Shown: positions 4,489 through 13,506 of the stretch, in pieces
How positions within the stretch are numbered: position 1 is the stretch's first letter
Layout: each line of letters opens with the position of its first letter
NCBI GenBank assembly: GCA_910585735.1
Contig: CAJUEU010000019.1
Location: 1 to 31,625, forward strand
DNA from: an uncultured Oscillospiraceae bacterium
GTDB lineage: Bacteria > Bacillota > Clostridia > Oscillospirales > Oscillospiraceae
Length of the DNA stretch: 31,625 nucleotides
Direction of reading: 5' to 3'
Program-made: the position numbers and the translations under genes
Notes under the pieces: model-generated
What the model was told of the DNA's origin: nothing
Seen by the model: only the letters and a program-made list of their open reading frames with translations
Database searches by the model: none

Positions 4489-7440
4489 TTGGACCTTCGT
4501 GTTGGCATCGACATTGGCTCCACCACAGTGAAGGTAGTGGTGCTGGATGAGCAAAACAAGCTTTTGTTCCGTTCCTACGAGCGGCATTTTTCCAAAACCC
4601 GGGAGCGCGCCGCCCAGACCCTGCGTTCCATCACGGATATCCTCTCCGGCAAGAACGTACATATGGTCATTACCGGCTCGGCCGGGCTGGGGGTCTCCAA
4701 GGTCTGTGGCATCGACTTTGTCCAGGAGGTCTACGCCACCGCCGCCGCGGTGAACCAGTATGTGCCCGGTACCGACGCCGTCATCGAGTTGGGCGGCGAG
4801 GACGCCAAGATCATCTTCTTCGGTGGGGCTTTGGAGGAGCGGATGAACGGCTCCTGTGCCGGAGGTACCGGGGCCTTCATCGACCAGATGGCCTCCCTGC
4901 TGAACGTATCCATTGACCAACTGGACGAGCTCTCCCTCAAGCATGAAAAAATCTATCCCATTGCCTCCCGGTGCGGAGTTTTCGCAAAAAGCGACATCCA
5001 ACCCATCCTGAACCAAGGCGGCCGGAAGGAGGATGTGGCTGCCTCGATCTTCCAGGCGGTAGTGGATCAAACCGTGGCCGGACTCACCCAGGGTCGGGCG
5101 CTCAAGGGCAAAATCGTCTTTTTGGGCGGACCTCTCCACTTCCTTACGGGCCTGCGGGAGAGGTTTGTGGACACCCTTCATTTAGACAACGATCACGCCG
5201 TCTTTCCCGAAGACGGCGACTGCTTCGCCGCCATGGGGGCGGCCCTCTGCGCCACCGACTATCCCTCCCGTCCTTTTGAGGAATGCCTGAAGCTGTTGGA
5301 GGAAAGCGTGGACGCCACTACAGCGCTGGACGTAATGCCTCCGCTTTTCATCAACGAGACGAACTATGCTGCCTTCCTCTCCCGACATAACGCCAACCAT
5401 CCCCCGGTGGCCGACCTTGCCACATACGCCGGGGATGCCTGGCTGGGCATCGATGCAGGCTCCACCACCACAAAAATGGTGCTCATCGGTCCCGAGGGCG
5501 GTATCCTTTTTCACTACTACCATTCCAACCAGGGCAACCCGGTGGCCATCGTCTTGGAGCAGCTCAAAGAGATCTACCGTCAATGCGGAAACCGGGTGAC
5601 CATCAAGGGCGCCGCCGTCACCGGCTATGGCGAGGAGCTTATCAAAAATGCCTTTCAGTGCGACCTGGGCCTGGTGGAGACCATGGCCCATTACAAAGCC
5701 GCCGCCCATTTCAATCCCCAGGTAGACTTCATCATCGACATCGGCGGCCAGGACATGAAATGCTTCAAGATCCGCAACGGCGCCGTGGACTCCATCATGC
5801 TCAATGAGGCCTGCTCCTCGGGCTGCGGCTCCTTCATTGAGACCTTTGCCAAGGCCTTGGGCTATGACATCGCCTCCTTCTCCAAGCTGGGACTCTTCTC
5901 CCCCCACCCGGTGAACCTGGGCTCACGCTGCACCGTCTTTATGAATTCCAGCGTAAAGCAGGCCCAGAAGGACGGCGCCGGTGTGGAAGACATTTCGGCA
6001 GGACTCTCTATCTCCATTGTGAAGAACGCTGTCTACAAAGTCATCCGGGCCGCCAACGCCGATGACCTGGGCAAACATATCGTAGTCCAGGGAGGTACCT
6101 TCCTCAACGACGCGGTACTCCGGGCCTTTGAACAAGAACTGGGCCGGGAGGTCGTCCGGCCTACCATCGCCGGACTGATGGGGGCCTTTGGCGCCGCCCT
6201 GTCTGCCCGTGACCTCCATCTGGAGCAGTCTGACCTGTTAAGCATTGAGGCATTACAGTCCTTTTCCCATAACGCCAAGCCTGCCACCTGTGGCTTATGT
6301 ACCAACCACTGCTCCCTGACGGTAAACACCTTTGACGGTGGGCGGAAATTTATCTCGGGCAACCGCTGCTCCCGCCCTCTGGGAAAAGAGAAGCAGACCC
6401 TTCCCGACCTGATGAAATACAAGTACAACTCCCTCCGCTCCTATCATGGCAAGGGACAGGGTACCGGGGTCCGGGGCCGGATCGGGATTCCATTCGGCCT
6501 CAATATGTATGAGAATCTTCCCTTCTGGTTCAACTTCTTTACTACCCTGAACTTCGAGGTAGTTCTCTCCCCCGAATCCTCCCGAAAGCTCTACATCAAA
6601 GGCCAGCATACCATCCCCTCTGATACGGTGTGCTACCCTGCCAAATTGCTCCATGGCCATGTGGAGGCTTTGGTGGAGATGGGAGTAGACGCCATCTGGT
6701 ATCCCTGTATGTCCTACAATTATGACGAGGGGATCGGTGACAATCACTACAACTGCCCGGTGGTGGCATACTACCCCGAGCTTCTGGCAGCCAACATCCC
6801 CCAGTTAAAGGAGACCCGGTTCTTGAACCCCTATGTGGGCCTCTGGAGGCACAGGGACTGTGAAAAGCACCTGGCCGAAATTATGGGGAAGGAGTTCGCC
6901 ATTCCCCATAGAGAGACTGTGGCGGCTGTCCAGTCGGCCTACCAGGAATACACCTCCTTCCTTCACGACCTTCGCTCCATGGGAGAGCTGTACGTGGAGG
7001 AGGCCCGGCAAAAAGGGCTCCCCATTCTGGTAGTGGCCGGACGGCCCTACCACGCCGATCCCGAGATCAACCACGGTATCAACGACCTCATTACCGGCCA
7101 GGGTTTCGCCCTCATTACCGAGGATGCCGTAAGCTGGAAAATGGGCTATGAGAGCCGGAATGTATTGAACCAGTGGACGTTCCAATCCCGAATGTACAAT
7201 GCCGCCCGGTATGTGTGCGCCCAGCCTGACATACAGCTCATCCAGCTGGTCTCCTTCGGCTGCGGCACCGACGCCATCACCGCCGACGAGGTCCGCTCCA
7301 TTCTTGAGGCGCACGGTAAGCTCTATACCCAGTTGAAGATTGACGACATCAACAACCTGGGAGCGGTAAAGATCCGTATCCGCTCCCTCATGGCGGCCAT
7401 GGAGGCCCGGAGCAGGGGCAAAGACCATGGAGATTCGTGA
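4489..7440 (+). CDS. 2-hydroxyacyl-CoA dehydratase activase-type protein (tandem ATPase + DUF2229)
   Basis: A 983-residue member of the BadF/BadG/BcrA/BcrD ATPase family related to the activator HgdC. Two ASKHA ATPase domains are present: GIDIGSTTVK at the N-terminus with the cluster-binding SCAGGTG (about residues 122-128), and GIDAGSTTTK near 320 with SSGCGSF near 446. Activators of this type use one Cys per subunit to hold a [4Fe-4S] cluster and inject an electron into dehydratases at ATP cost. From about residue 600 a Cys-rich DUF2229 region follows (CGLCTNHC, NRCSRP). I favour TTG 4489, 5 nt after GAGGTGA; GTG 4480 overlaps that site. In many Clostridia this protein is fused to the partner now at 7887, giving about 1400 residues. 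The physiological substrate is unknown. Confidence 0.88.
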   Translation: MDLRVGIDIGSTTVKVVVLDEQNKLLFRSYERHFSKTRERAAQTLRSITDILSGKNVHMVITGSAGLGVSKVCGIDFVQEVYATAAAVNQYVPGTDAVIELGGEDAKIIFFGGALEERMNGSCAGGTGAFIDQMASLLNVSIDQLDELSLKHEKIYPIASRCGVFAKSDIQPILNQGGRKEDVAASIFQAVVDQTVAGLTQGRALKGKIVFLGGPLHFLTGLRERFVDTLHLDNDHAVFPEDGDCFAAMGAALCATDYPSRPFEECLKLLEESVDATTALDVMPPLFINETNYAAFLSRHNANHPPVADLATYAGDAWLGIDAGSTTTKMVLIGPEGGILFHYYHSNQGNPVAIVLEQLKEIYRQCGNRVTIKGAAVTGYGEELIKNAFQCDLGLVETMAHYKAAAHFNPQVDFIIDIGGQDMKCFKIRNGAVDSIMLNEACSSGCGSFIETFAKALGYDIASFSKLGLFSPHPVNLGSRCTVFMNSSVKQAQKDGAGVEDISAGLSISIVKNAVYKVIRAANADDLGKHIVVQGGTFLNDAVLRAFEQELGREVVRPTIAGLMGAFGAALSARDLHLEQSDLLSIEALQSFSHNAKPATCGLCTNHCSLTVNTFDGGRKFISGNRCSRPLGKEKQTLPDLMKYKYNSLRSYHGKGQGTGVRGRIGIPFGLNMYENLPFWFNFFTTLNFEVVLSPESSRKLYIKGQHTIPSDTVCYPAKLLHGHVEALVEMGVDAIWYPCMSYNYDEGIGDNHYNCPVVAYYPELLAANIPQLKETRFLNPYVGLWRHRDCEKHLAEIMGKEFAIPHRETVAAVQSAYQEYTSFLHDLRSMGELYVEEARQKGLPILVVAGRPYHADPEINHGINDLITGQGFALITEDAVSWKMGYESRNVLNQWTFQSRMYNAARYVCAQPDIQLIQLVSFGCGTDAITADEVRSILEAHGKLYTQLKIDDINNLGAVKIRIRSLMAAMEARSRGKDHGDS

Positions 7441-7882
7441 AGTCACCCACAACAAAAAGCGGTATCTTTCTCTTCTGCTGCTGGCCGACGAACAGGAGAG
7501 CATGATCGACCGCTACTTGGACCGGGGGGCAATGTACCTTTTGGAGGATGACGGTGTAAAAGCCCTATGCGTAGTCACCGACGAGGGAAACGGCCTTCTG
7601 GAGCTGAAAAACCTGGCGGTGGAGCCCTCTTTCCAGCGGCAGGGTTATGGCAAGCTCTTGGTGGATTTTATCTGCCGGACCTATGCCGAAGAGTACCACA
7701 CCCTTCAGGTAGGCACCGGGGACAGCCCCCTTACCCTCCCCTTTTACGAGCGCTGCGGCTTCTCCCCCTCCCATGTAGTAAAGGATTTCTTTCTCCAAAA
7801 CTACGATCATCCTATCTTCGAGGCCGGAAAGCAGCTGATCGACATGGTCTATCTTCAAAAAGCACTGAAAGGAGCACCATAA
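7427..7882 (+). CDS. GNAT-family N-acetyltransferase
   Basis: A 151-residue GNAT protein. The acetyl-CoA binding motif LKNLAVEPSFQRQGYGKLL (about residues 60-78) contains the Q-x-x-G-x-G turn, and PFYERCGF near 104-111 is the usual C-terminal motif. It starts 14 nt inside the activase gene and ends 4 nt before the dehydratase-type gene, so it is fully embedded in that operon. The acceptor substrate cannot be read from sequence. The tight embedding argues for a role linked to the operon, or at least stable co-expression. No signal peptide. Confidence 0.88.
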   Translation: MEIREVTHNKKRYLSLLLLADEQESMIDRYLDRGAMYLLEDDGVKALCVVTDEGNGLLELKNLAVEPSFQRQGYGKLLVDFICRTYAEEYHTLQVGTGDSPLTLPFYERCGFSPSHVVKDFFLQNYDHPIFEAGKQLIDMVYLQKALKGAP

Positions 7883-7886
7883 GTAT

Positions 7887-9206
<1,320 letters not shown>

Positions 9207-9217
9207 AAATTGAGAAC

Positions 9218-9242
9218 GGCACAGACCAATTTGGTCTGTGCC
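9218..9242. terminator. Bidirectional hairpin terminator
   Basis: GGCACAGACCA (9218-9228) pairs with TGGTCTGTGCC (9232-9242) around a 3-nt loop, followed by a T-rich stretch on plus and an AATTTTT stretch on minus. It lies between the convergent dehydratase-type gene and the ABC permease gene, and probably ends both. Confidence 0.8.
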
Positions 9243-9249
9243 ATTCTTC

Positions 9250-10035
9250 TCATTTCATATCTTTTCGGCTGTACCAGAAAAATCCAAAAGCTATCCCCGC
9301 CAGTCCGTAGGTCATTCCCAAAGCTACCAATGGAAGCTCTAAAGCGCTCTCCATCATAATATCCGCCCCGGAAGCGTAAGCAAACGGAGTCACATAGCGA
9401 AGCCATTTCGCCCCTTCGGAAATATTGGCGATCAGGCTCAGGAAATACGCCCCCGCAGCAACTCCCAGCCCGGCTCCCAGGCTCCCTCGCCGCATTATTG
9501 ACGACAGTCCAAAGCTAAGTCCCGCCAACTCGATTTGGAGGAAAAAATAGGATAGGTGGAGCAAAGTCAGCTCTTTCCAGGGGATCTCCTCCCCTATTAC
9601 CTGAGCGGAGCCTATGGCAAGCAGGTAGATCGCAATATTGAGAATCAGGACCTGAAGCAAAACGCTCCCCAGCTTTTCAGCGGCCACCCGTGTCCGACTC
9701 ACAGGGTGGGTAAGAAGAAATTCTCCTGTTCCCTCCTGCTCCTCTTTGGAAAGCACTGATGCCGCTGTCATCCCGGCAAATAGCGCCCCGCCCAGCCCCA
9801 GAATATTGCCGCACTCAATAACGTAAAAGCCAAAGAACGTGCCAAAATTCAGCCGATCCATTCCGAAGGCGGCGGTAAAAGCACCCATGGAGGAAAACAT
9901 CTCCCCCATTTGATCCATCTCTCCCCGCATCTCAGGATACAGAAACATACAAACCATCAATAGCCCGCCAATGGCCGATAGCCATATGAACAGCGTGGTT
10001 CGGCTTTGGCGCAGCTCATGCTTCAGAAGCGTCAC
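9250..10035 (-). CDS. ABC-2 type transporter permease
   Basis: A 261-residue integral membrane protein with about six hydrophobic segments (near residues 18-34, 65-90, 125-150, 155-175, 180-205 and 230-250). After the second comes the cytoplasmic EEQEGTGEFLLTHPVSR, typical of ABC-2 permeases next to their ATPase. Its start overlaps the stop of the ATPase gene by 4 nt. It is the last gene of the TetR-ATPase-permease operon and ends at the shared terminator. The substrate is unknown; two-gene exporters with a TetR repressor often handle drugs or peptides (inference). Confidence 0.85.
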   Translation of the reverse strand: MTLLKHELRQSRTTLFIWLSAIGGLLMVCMFLYPEMRGEMDQMGEMFSSMGAFTAAFGMDRLNFGTFFGFYVIECGNILGLGGALFAGMTAASVLSKEEQEGTGEFLLTHPVSRTRVAAEKLGSVLLQVLILNIAIYLLAIGSAQVIGEEIPWKELTLLHLSYFFLQIELAGLSFGLSSIMRRGSLGAGLGVAAGAYFLSLIANISEGAKWLRYVTPFAYASGADIMMESALELPLVALGMTYGLAGIAFGFFWYSRKDMK

Positions 10036-10748
10036 GCCTCCTCGCCTCCTTCCATGTAGTATTGAAGGAAGTGGTCTTCAAATTCCTCCTCGCTCTTGCC
10101 CAACTCCTCCCGGCCCAGCCGGGCCACCGCCCTTCCCTCCCGTAGGACCAATGCCTGGAAGCAGTTGCGGCGAATCTCAGAGAGCACATGCGAGGAAAGG
10201 AAAATCGTGGTCCCCTCCCGGTGGTATTCTTTCAGAATATTGAAAAATTCCCGCTGCATCAGGGGGTCCAGGCCACTGGTGGGCTCATCCAGGATCAGTA
10301 GCTCAGGTCGGTGCTGAAGGGCGCAGACGATTCCTGCCTTCTTCCGATTGCCCAGGGAAAGCTCCTCTACCCGCCGGGTGGGATCCAGCCGCAGCCGCTC
10401 ACAGAGGGCCTCCCCTTCCTTGACGCAGTCCCTCTTTCGCAGTCCGGCGGAGAACCGCAGCAGCTCCCTGACCTTCATACCTCGGTAAAAGACTGCCTCA
10501 GAGGGCAGATAGCCCACCCGGTTCAATATCTCCCCGGTCTGCCGGGTAATGTCAAACCCCAGCACCTCCCCCCGGCCCGAAGTAGGCCGTATCAGTCCCA
10601 GCAAAGTACGGATGGTGGTGCTCTTCCCCGCCCCGTTTGGGCCGATAAACCCGAAAAAGTCTCCTTGCTCCACCCGCAGATCCAAATCAATGATCCCCCG
10701 GGCCTTTCCGTAGCTTTTGGTCAGTTTTTCGGTCCGAATTGCCTCCAT
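10032..10748 (-). CDS. ABC transporter ATP-binding protein
   Basis: A 238-residue ATPase with Walker A GPNGAGKST (about residues 37-45), signature LSLGNRKK (about 131), Walker B LLILDEPTSGLDP (about 152-164) and switch SSH. The Q-loop position reads YLPSE, so the usual Gln is replaced. ATG 10748 with AAGGAG about 8 nt upstream is preferred over the TTG one codon earlier. The ATG overlaps the TetR stop by one base (TGATG), which implies coupling. It works with the permease at 9250. Confidence 0.92.
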   Translation of the reverse strand: MEAIRTEKLTKSYGKARGIIDLDLRVEQGDFFGFIGPNGAGKSTTIRTLLGLIRPTSGRGEVLGFDITRQTGEILNRVGYLPSEAVFYRGMKVRELLRFSAGLRKRDCVKEGEALCERLRLDPTRRVEELSLGNRKKAGIVCALQHRPELLILDEPTSGLDPLMQREFFNILKEYHREGTTIFLSSHVLSEIRRNCFQALVLREGRAVARLGREELGKSEEEFEDHFLQYYMEGGEEA

Positions 10749-11365
10749 CAACTCTTCTCCTTCCGCAGATAAATACTTTTCCAGAAATCAATCATGCGGA
10801 CAAAATCTTTTTCCAATGCGTCCACATCCAATCTTCCCCACTGGACCTTTTCCCAAAGGTACCCCTCGCTGGCCCAGAGCATCTCCAAATACATCATTTT
10901 CAGATCCAGCCCTGGAACAAATTGCTCCGGGGACAGGTTCACCAAATAGGCGTTGGCTCGGAAGTCCACATACTTCGCAATGACCTTTTGGACCTCACCC
11001 CGGACCTCCTCATCCTGTTCGTAATAAGCCTTGAGCACAAAGGCTGTCATATTCGGATAGCGGCGCATCACATCCGCCTTCGCCCTCATCCCCACATACA
11101 TAGCTTCGAAGAGATCCTCCTGTTCATAACAGCCATAGCTGGTCAGGTGCTCTATTGTCAGCTTTGCCCCTGCGTCCAGAAGGAAAAGATACAGTTCCTT
11201 CTTGTTTCGAAAGTAGTGAAACAAGAGAGATTTGCTGATCCCCGCCTCATCGGCCACCTCCTGCATAGGGCTATGCTTGTATGAATTCTTGGCAAAGACT
11301 CTGTATCCCGCACGGAGGATAGCCTTCTGCCTTTCCTCCGGCAAGGAAAAGTATTTTTCGTTCAC
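10748..11365 (-). CDS. TetR-family transcriptional regulator
   Basis: A 205-residue regulator. The helix-turn-helix covers about residues 22-45 (MQEVADEAGISKSLLFHYF), preceded by the family helix RQKAILRAGYRVFAKN. The variable C-terminal domain binds an effector I cannot identify. GTG 11365 is chosen because AAAGGAGG sits 8 nt upstream; the frame extends to 11440 but without a ribosome site and across the putative operator. It heads the ABC exporter operon and probably represses it together with itself. Confidence 0.9.
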   Translation of the reverse strand: MNEKYFSLPEERQKAILRAGYRVFAKNSYKHSPMQEVADEAGISKSLLFHYFRNKKELYLFLLDAGAKLTIEHLTSYGCYEQEDLFEAMYVGMRAKADVMRRYPNMTAFVLKAYYEQDEEVRGEVQKVIAKYVDFRANAYLVNLSPEQFVPGLDLKMMYLEMLWASEGYLWEKVQWGRLDVDALEKDFVRMIDFWKSIYLRKEKS

Positions 11366-11378
11366 GCTTCCGCCTCCT

Positions 11379-11394
11379 TTGACCCCTGAGTCAA
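11379..11394. promoter_or_regulatory. Putative TetR operator
   Basis: TTGACCCCTGAGTCAA is an imperfect 16-bp palindrome with TTGAC/GTCAA arms. It lies 13 nt upstream of the TetR GTG and just downstream of a candidate -10 TATGAT on the minus strand (near 11400). Position and symmetry fit an autoregulatory site; binding is inferred. Confidence 0.4.
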
Positions 11395-11455
11395 TTCTAT
11401 CATAAGGCTGTTGACCGTTTTTGGGAAGACCCTTTCTCAATTTTTTCTCTCCTTC

Positions 11456-11484
11456 TTGACCCGCCTTCCAACTTATGTCATACT
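11456..11484 (+). promoter_or_regulatory. Promoter of the plus-strand GNAT gene
   Basis: TTGACC (11456-11461), 17 nt, CATACT (11479-11484). It predicts a start near 11491, about 30 nt upstream of ATG 11521. The weak ribosome site GGATGTGAT precedes the ATG. Confidence 0.55.
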
Positions 11485-11520
11485 TAGTCTATCAGCTTAT
11501 AAAACAATGGATGTGATACC

Positions 11521-12084
11521 ATGTCAGAGGAGCTTCATTTTGTGGACGCCGTCAGTGAGAAGCATTTTAAGGCCATGAGCCTCATTCACGCTCTGGGCTG
11601 GCGGGACAGCTATGTGGGGTACGTGCCTCAGGACTATCTGGACAACGAGATCACCGATGACCGCTGGGTGGCAGTCTTTCGGAAGAACTACGAAGAGCAA
11701 ACTGGGGTCCACGGCCTGCTCCTTTACCGGGGAGACACTCCGGTCTCCTGTATCAACTACTGCAAGGCCCGGACCGAGAATTATAACCCCGGTGATGTCT
11801 GTAAGTTTGACAATGATTCCTACGCCGACTGGGGGGAGATCGCCTCCTTTTACACCCACCCCGTGGAGCGGGGCAAGGGCTACGGCGGGCTTCTCTTTGA
11901 GGAGGCCCTGCGGCGGTTAAAGGCAGGCGGTTTTCAAAACGTATTTGTCTTTGTGCTCCGAGAAAATGAGAAGGCCCGGAAATTCTATGCCGCTCACGGC
12001 TTCTCCTGGGACGGTACCCACCAAGACATTCCCTTCCCTCCCAACGCCATCTGTGTGGACCTGCGGTATGTTAAATCTCTTTAA
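11521..12084 (+). CDS. GNAT-family N-acetyltransferase
   Basis: A 187-residue GNAT enzyme. Strand 4 and the CoA-binding loop read ASFYTHPVERGKGYGGLLFEEAL (about residues 109-131, R-G-x-G-x-G), and EKARKFYAAHGFSW (about 151-164) is the C-terminal motif. The N-terminal half (GWRDSYVGYVPQDYL) fits the subgroup that acts on small molecules or peptides. The acceptor is unknown. It is a single-gene unit with its own promoter and terminator, divergent from the TetR operon. The ribosome site departs from GGAGGTGAT by one base, so initiation may be modest. Confidence 0.88.
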   Translation: MSEELHFVDAVSEKHFKAMSLIHALGWRDSYVGYVPQDYLDNEITDDRWVAVFRKNYEEQTGVHGLLLYRGDTPVSCINYCKARTENYNPGDVCKFDNDSYADWGEIASFYTHPVERGKGYGGLLFEEALRRLKAGGFQNVFVFVLRENEKARKFYAAHGFSWDGTHQDIPFPPNAICVDLRYVKSL

Positions 12085-12092
12085 TACAAAAG

Positions 12093-12123
12093 GTCCCGAA
12101 GCAAGAAGCTTCGGGACTTTTTC
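12093..12123. terminator. Strong terminator between convergent genes
   Basis: GTCCCGAAGC (12093-12102) pairs with GCTTCGGGAC (12108-12117) around an AAGAA loop, then a run of five T and CTTT on plus. The minus side has CCTTTTG, so it may also serve the DUF6465 gene ending at 12139. Confidence 0.88.
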
Positions 12124-12138
12124 TTTGCCTGAATGCGA

Positions 12139-12477
12139 TCAGAACTCCACCTTACCGGGCTTACCGTCGGCCACATAGTAGGCGGCGGCATCCTCAGGCT
12201 TCACATAGATCTCCACGCTCTTGGCCTTACCAGCCTTGGCCATAACGGCAGTCAGGATGTCATCCGCGCTCACCTGACGGCCCTGGAACTCCAGAACCAC
12301 TTTCACGGTGGGAGCCTTAGCATCGGCGGCCTTGGGAGCGGCAGTCTTCTTCTCCACAGCTTTGGGAGCGGCGGGCTTGGTCTCCTTCTTGGGGGCGGCC
12401 TTAACAGGCTCAGCCTTCTCGGTCTTAGCGGCCTTGACCTCCACAGCGGCGGTCCCGGTCTTCTTCACGCTTGCCAT
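12139..12477 (-). CDS. DUF6465-family protein with Lys/Ala/Pro-rich tail
   Basis: A 112-residue protein. Residues 1-57 are a low-complexity, strongly basic Ala-Lys-Pro region that looks like a histone H1 tail. Residues 58-112 are the conserved DUF6465 domain (VVLEFQGRQVSADDI, VEIYVKPEDAAAYYV, ending KPGKVEF). DUF6465 is found in Clostridia and has no assigned function; the basic arm would suit nucleic-acid or polyanion binding, which is inference. AAAGGAG lies 8 nt before ATG 12477. It is monocistronic, with an extended -10 promoter and a shared terminator. Confidence 0.85.
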   Translation of the reverse strand: MASVKKTGTAAVEVKAAKTEKAEPVKAAPKKETKPAAPKAVEKKTAAPKAADAKAPTVKVVLEFQGRQVSADDILTAVMAKAGKAKSVEIYVKPEDAAAYYVADGKPGKVEF

Positions 12478-12525
12478 TACAAAACACTCCTTTAAGGATT
12501 TTAAACTTGGGGATATGCTTCATTT

Positions 12526-12534
12526 ATTATAGCA
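12526..12534 (-). promoter_or_regulatory. Extended -10 promoter of the DUF6465 gene
   Basis: TGCTATAAT on the minus strand (12534-12526) is an extended -10 with a perfect TATAAT. No good -35 lies 17 nt upstream. It predicts a leader of about 40 nt. Confidence 0.5.
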
Positions 12535-12638
12535 GAATCATTTCAAAATGGTAGTGGAAAATATGCCTGTCTTTTGGTCATTTCCCGGAATTTTACAGAC
12601 AATTTGAACAATATTATCCTTCCGTAATTTTCCAACCC

Positions 12639-12667
12639 TCGAAATTTTACATTTTTCCCAATAAAAT
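12639..12667 (+). promoter_or_regulatory. Possible promoter of the 57-aa ORF
   Basis: TCGAAA (12639-12644), 17 nt, TAAAAT (12662-12667). This is a modest match about 45 nt upstream of the GTG. The AT-rich stretch 12540-12710 holds nothing else I can name. Confidence 0.35.
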
Positions 12668-12710
12668 CATTTTCCCACAGTGCATAGAATGACCCAAAGG
12701 AGGTGGTTTT

Positions 12711-12884
12711 GTGAGCAGCGACGCATTGGTCCTTTTGGCCGCCCTATCCTCCGTCCAGCTTTCCAAAGGACTCACCGCTGAGCAGGTCGGGCTCCTGGCC
12801 GCTTTCTTTACCTGTCTGGGTGATAATCTGGCCCTGCTGGCCCTCGGCGGCTCAACTGAAAACTGTATTCAGGGCAGTAAATAG
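12711..12884 (+). CDS. Small hydrophobic conserved-looking protein (57 aa)
   Basis: GTG 12711 follows a near-ideal AAAGGAGGTGG site by about 5 nt and opens a 57-codon frame to TAG 12884. The protein starts MSSDALVLLAALSSVQ and contains LSKGLTAEQVGLLAAFFTCLGDNLALLAL in its middle: a helix-forming Ala/Leu-rich sequence with two hydrophobic stretches joined by a polar turn (GLTAEQ), and a Cys-containing tail. I think similar short proteins occur in Oscillospiraceae, but I cannot name a family. It is short enough to be missed by size filters. The ribosome site and codon use argue that it is real. It could be a membrane-associated or oligomerising peptide; the function is unknown. Confidence 0.65.
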   Translation: MSSDALVLLAALSSVQLSKGLTAEQVGLLAAFFTCLGDNLALLALGGSTENCIQGSK

Positions 12885-12898
12885 AAGCCGCGGCGGCT

Positions 12899-13486
12899 TT
12901 ATAAACCGTCCGCAGCTTTCTTCATTCTTTTCCGCTCCATCCGGGCCGACTGCCAAAAGCTGCCCAGGGCGAAGAGAAGGGGCGGGAGAAAACCAGCGAG
13001 CAGGCCGATAAAAATAAGCCGCATGGCTATATCCAGATTACTCCCTGCTGTCATCCAAAAGTCAAAAAAGCAAAGTACAAATATGCTGGAGGGAGAAGCC
13101 AGAAACATAGATACGGGGAACAGCACAAGGAACAGGAAACCAGTGTTCAAAACGCAAACTTCAAAAATCACCAACGCCGCCCAGCCCCAAGCTACCGCAG
13201 CAGGCTGGAGTATTGCAAGGCAGAGTTCATCGCTGTCTTTTGGGCAAGTCCAGCCCCTTCTTTTCGCCGCTATCATACCCGCAGGAAAATAGATTCCTAT
13301 TACAAATGCCGCAAGAAGCCAGGGGAATGTATCCTCAATTTCCGGAAACAGCATCGTAAGGGCCATAGTCCAAACAAGCACATCCATTAGCAATGCCAAA
13401 ATAAAATGGTAGGCCGCAAACCCACTGAACCGCTCGGACAGCGTGGTCAACTCTCTCTTCTGTTCCCGTTTCTCTGCCTCTTCCAT
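12899..13486 (-). CDS. Hypothetical multi-pass membrane protein
   Basis: A 195-residue protein with about five hydrophobic segments (near residues 26-47, 54-75, 95-117, 121-145 and 155-178) and a basic C-terminal tail ending RKRMKKAADGL. No catalytic or family motif is recognisable. ATG 13486 is preferred to the 8-codon extension because GGGAGGGG stands 5 nt upstream. It is the last gene of the DUF2975-XRE-DUF4173 operon (20-nt gap) and faces the 57-aa ORF tail to tail. It may work with the DUF4173 protein in the membrane (inference). Confidence 0.65.
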   Translation of the reverse strand: MEEAEKREQKRELTTLSERFSGFAAYHFILALLMDVLVWTMALTMLFPEIEDTFPWLLAAFVIGIYFPAGMIAAKRRGWTCPKDSDELCLAILQPAAVAWGWAALVIFEVCVLNTGFLFLVLFPVSMFLASPSSIFVLCFFDFWMTAGSNLDIAMRLIFIGLLAGFLPPLLFALGSFWQSARMERKRMKKAADGL

Positions 13487-13506
13487 ACCGTCCCCTCCCA
13501 TCATAG

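Noticed and set aside
4360..5181. 273-residue minus ORF opposite the activase gene
   Set aside because: Shadow frame; the plus strand has conserved ATPase motifs throughout.
12885..12898. Small GC palindrome after the 57-aa ORF as a terminator
   Set aside because: The loop is too short and the tail is TTTAT only; too weak to call.
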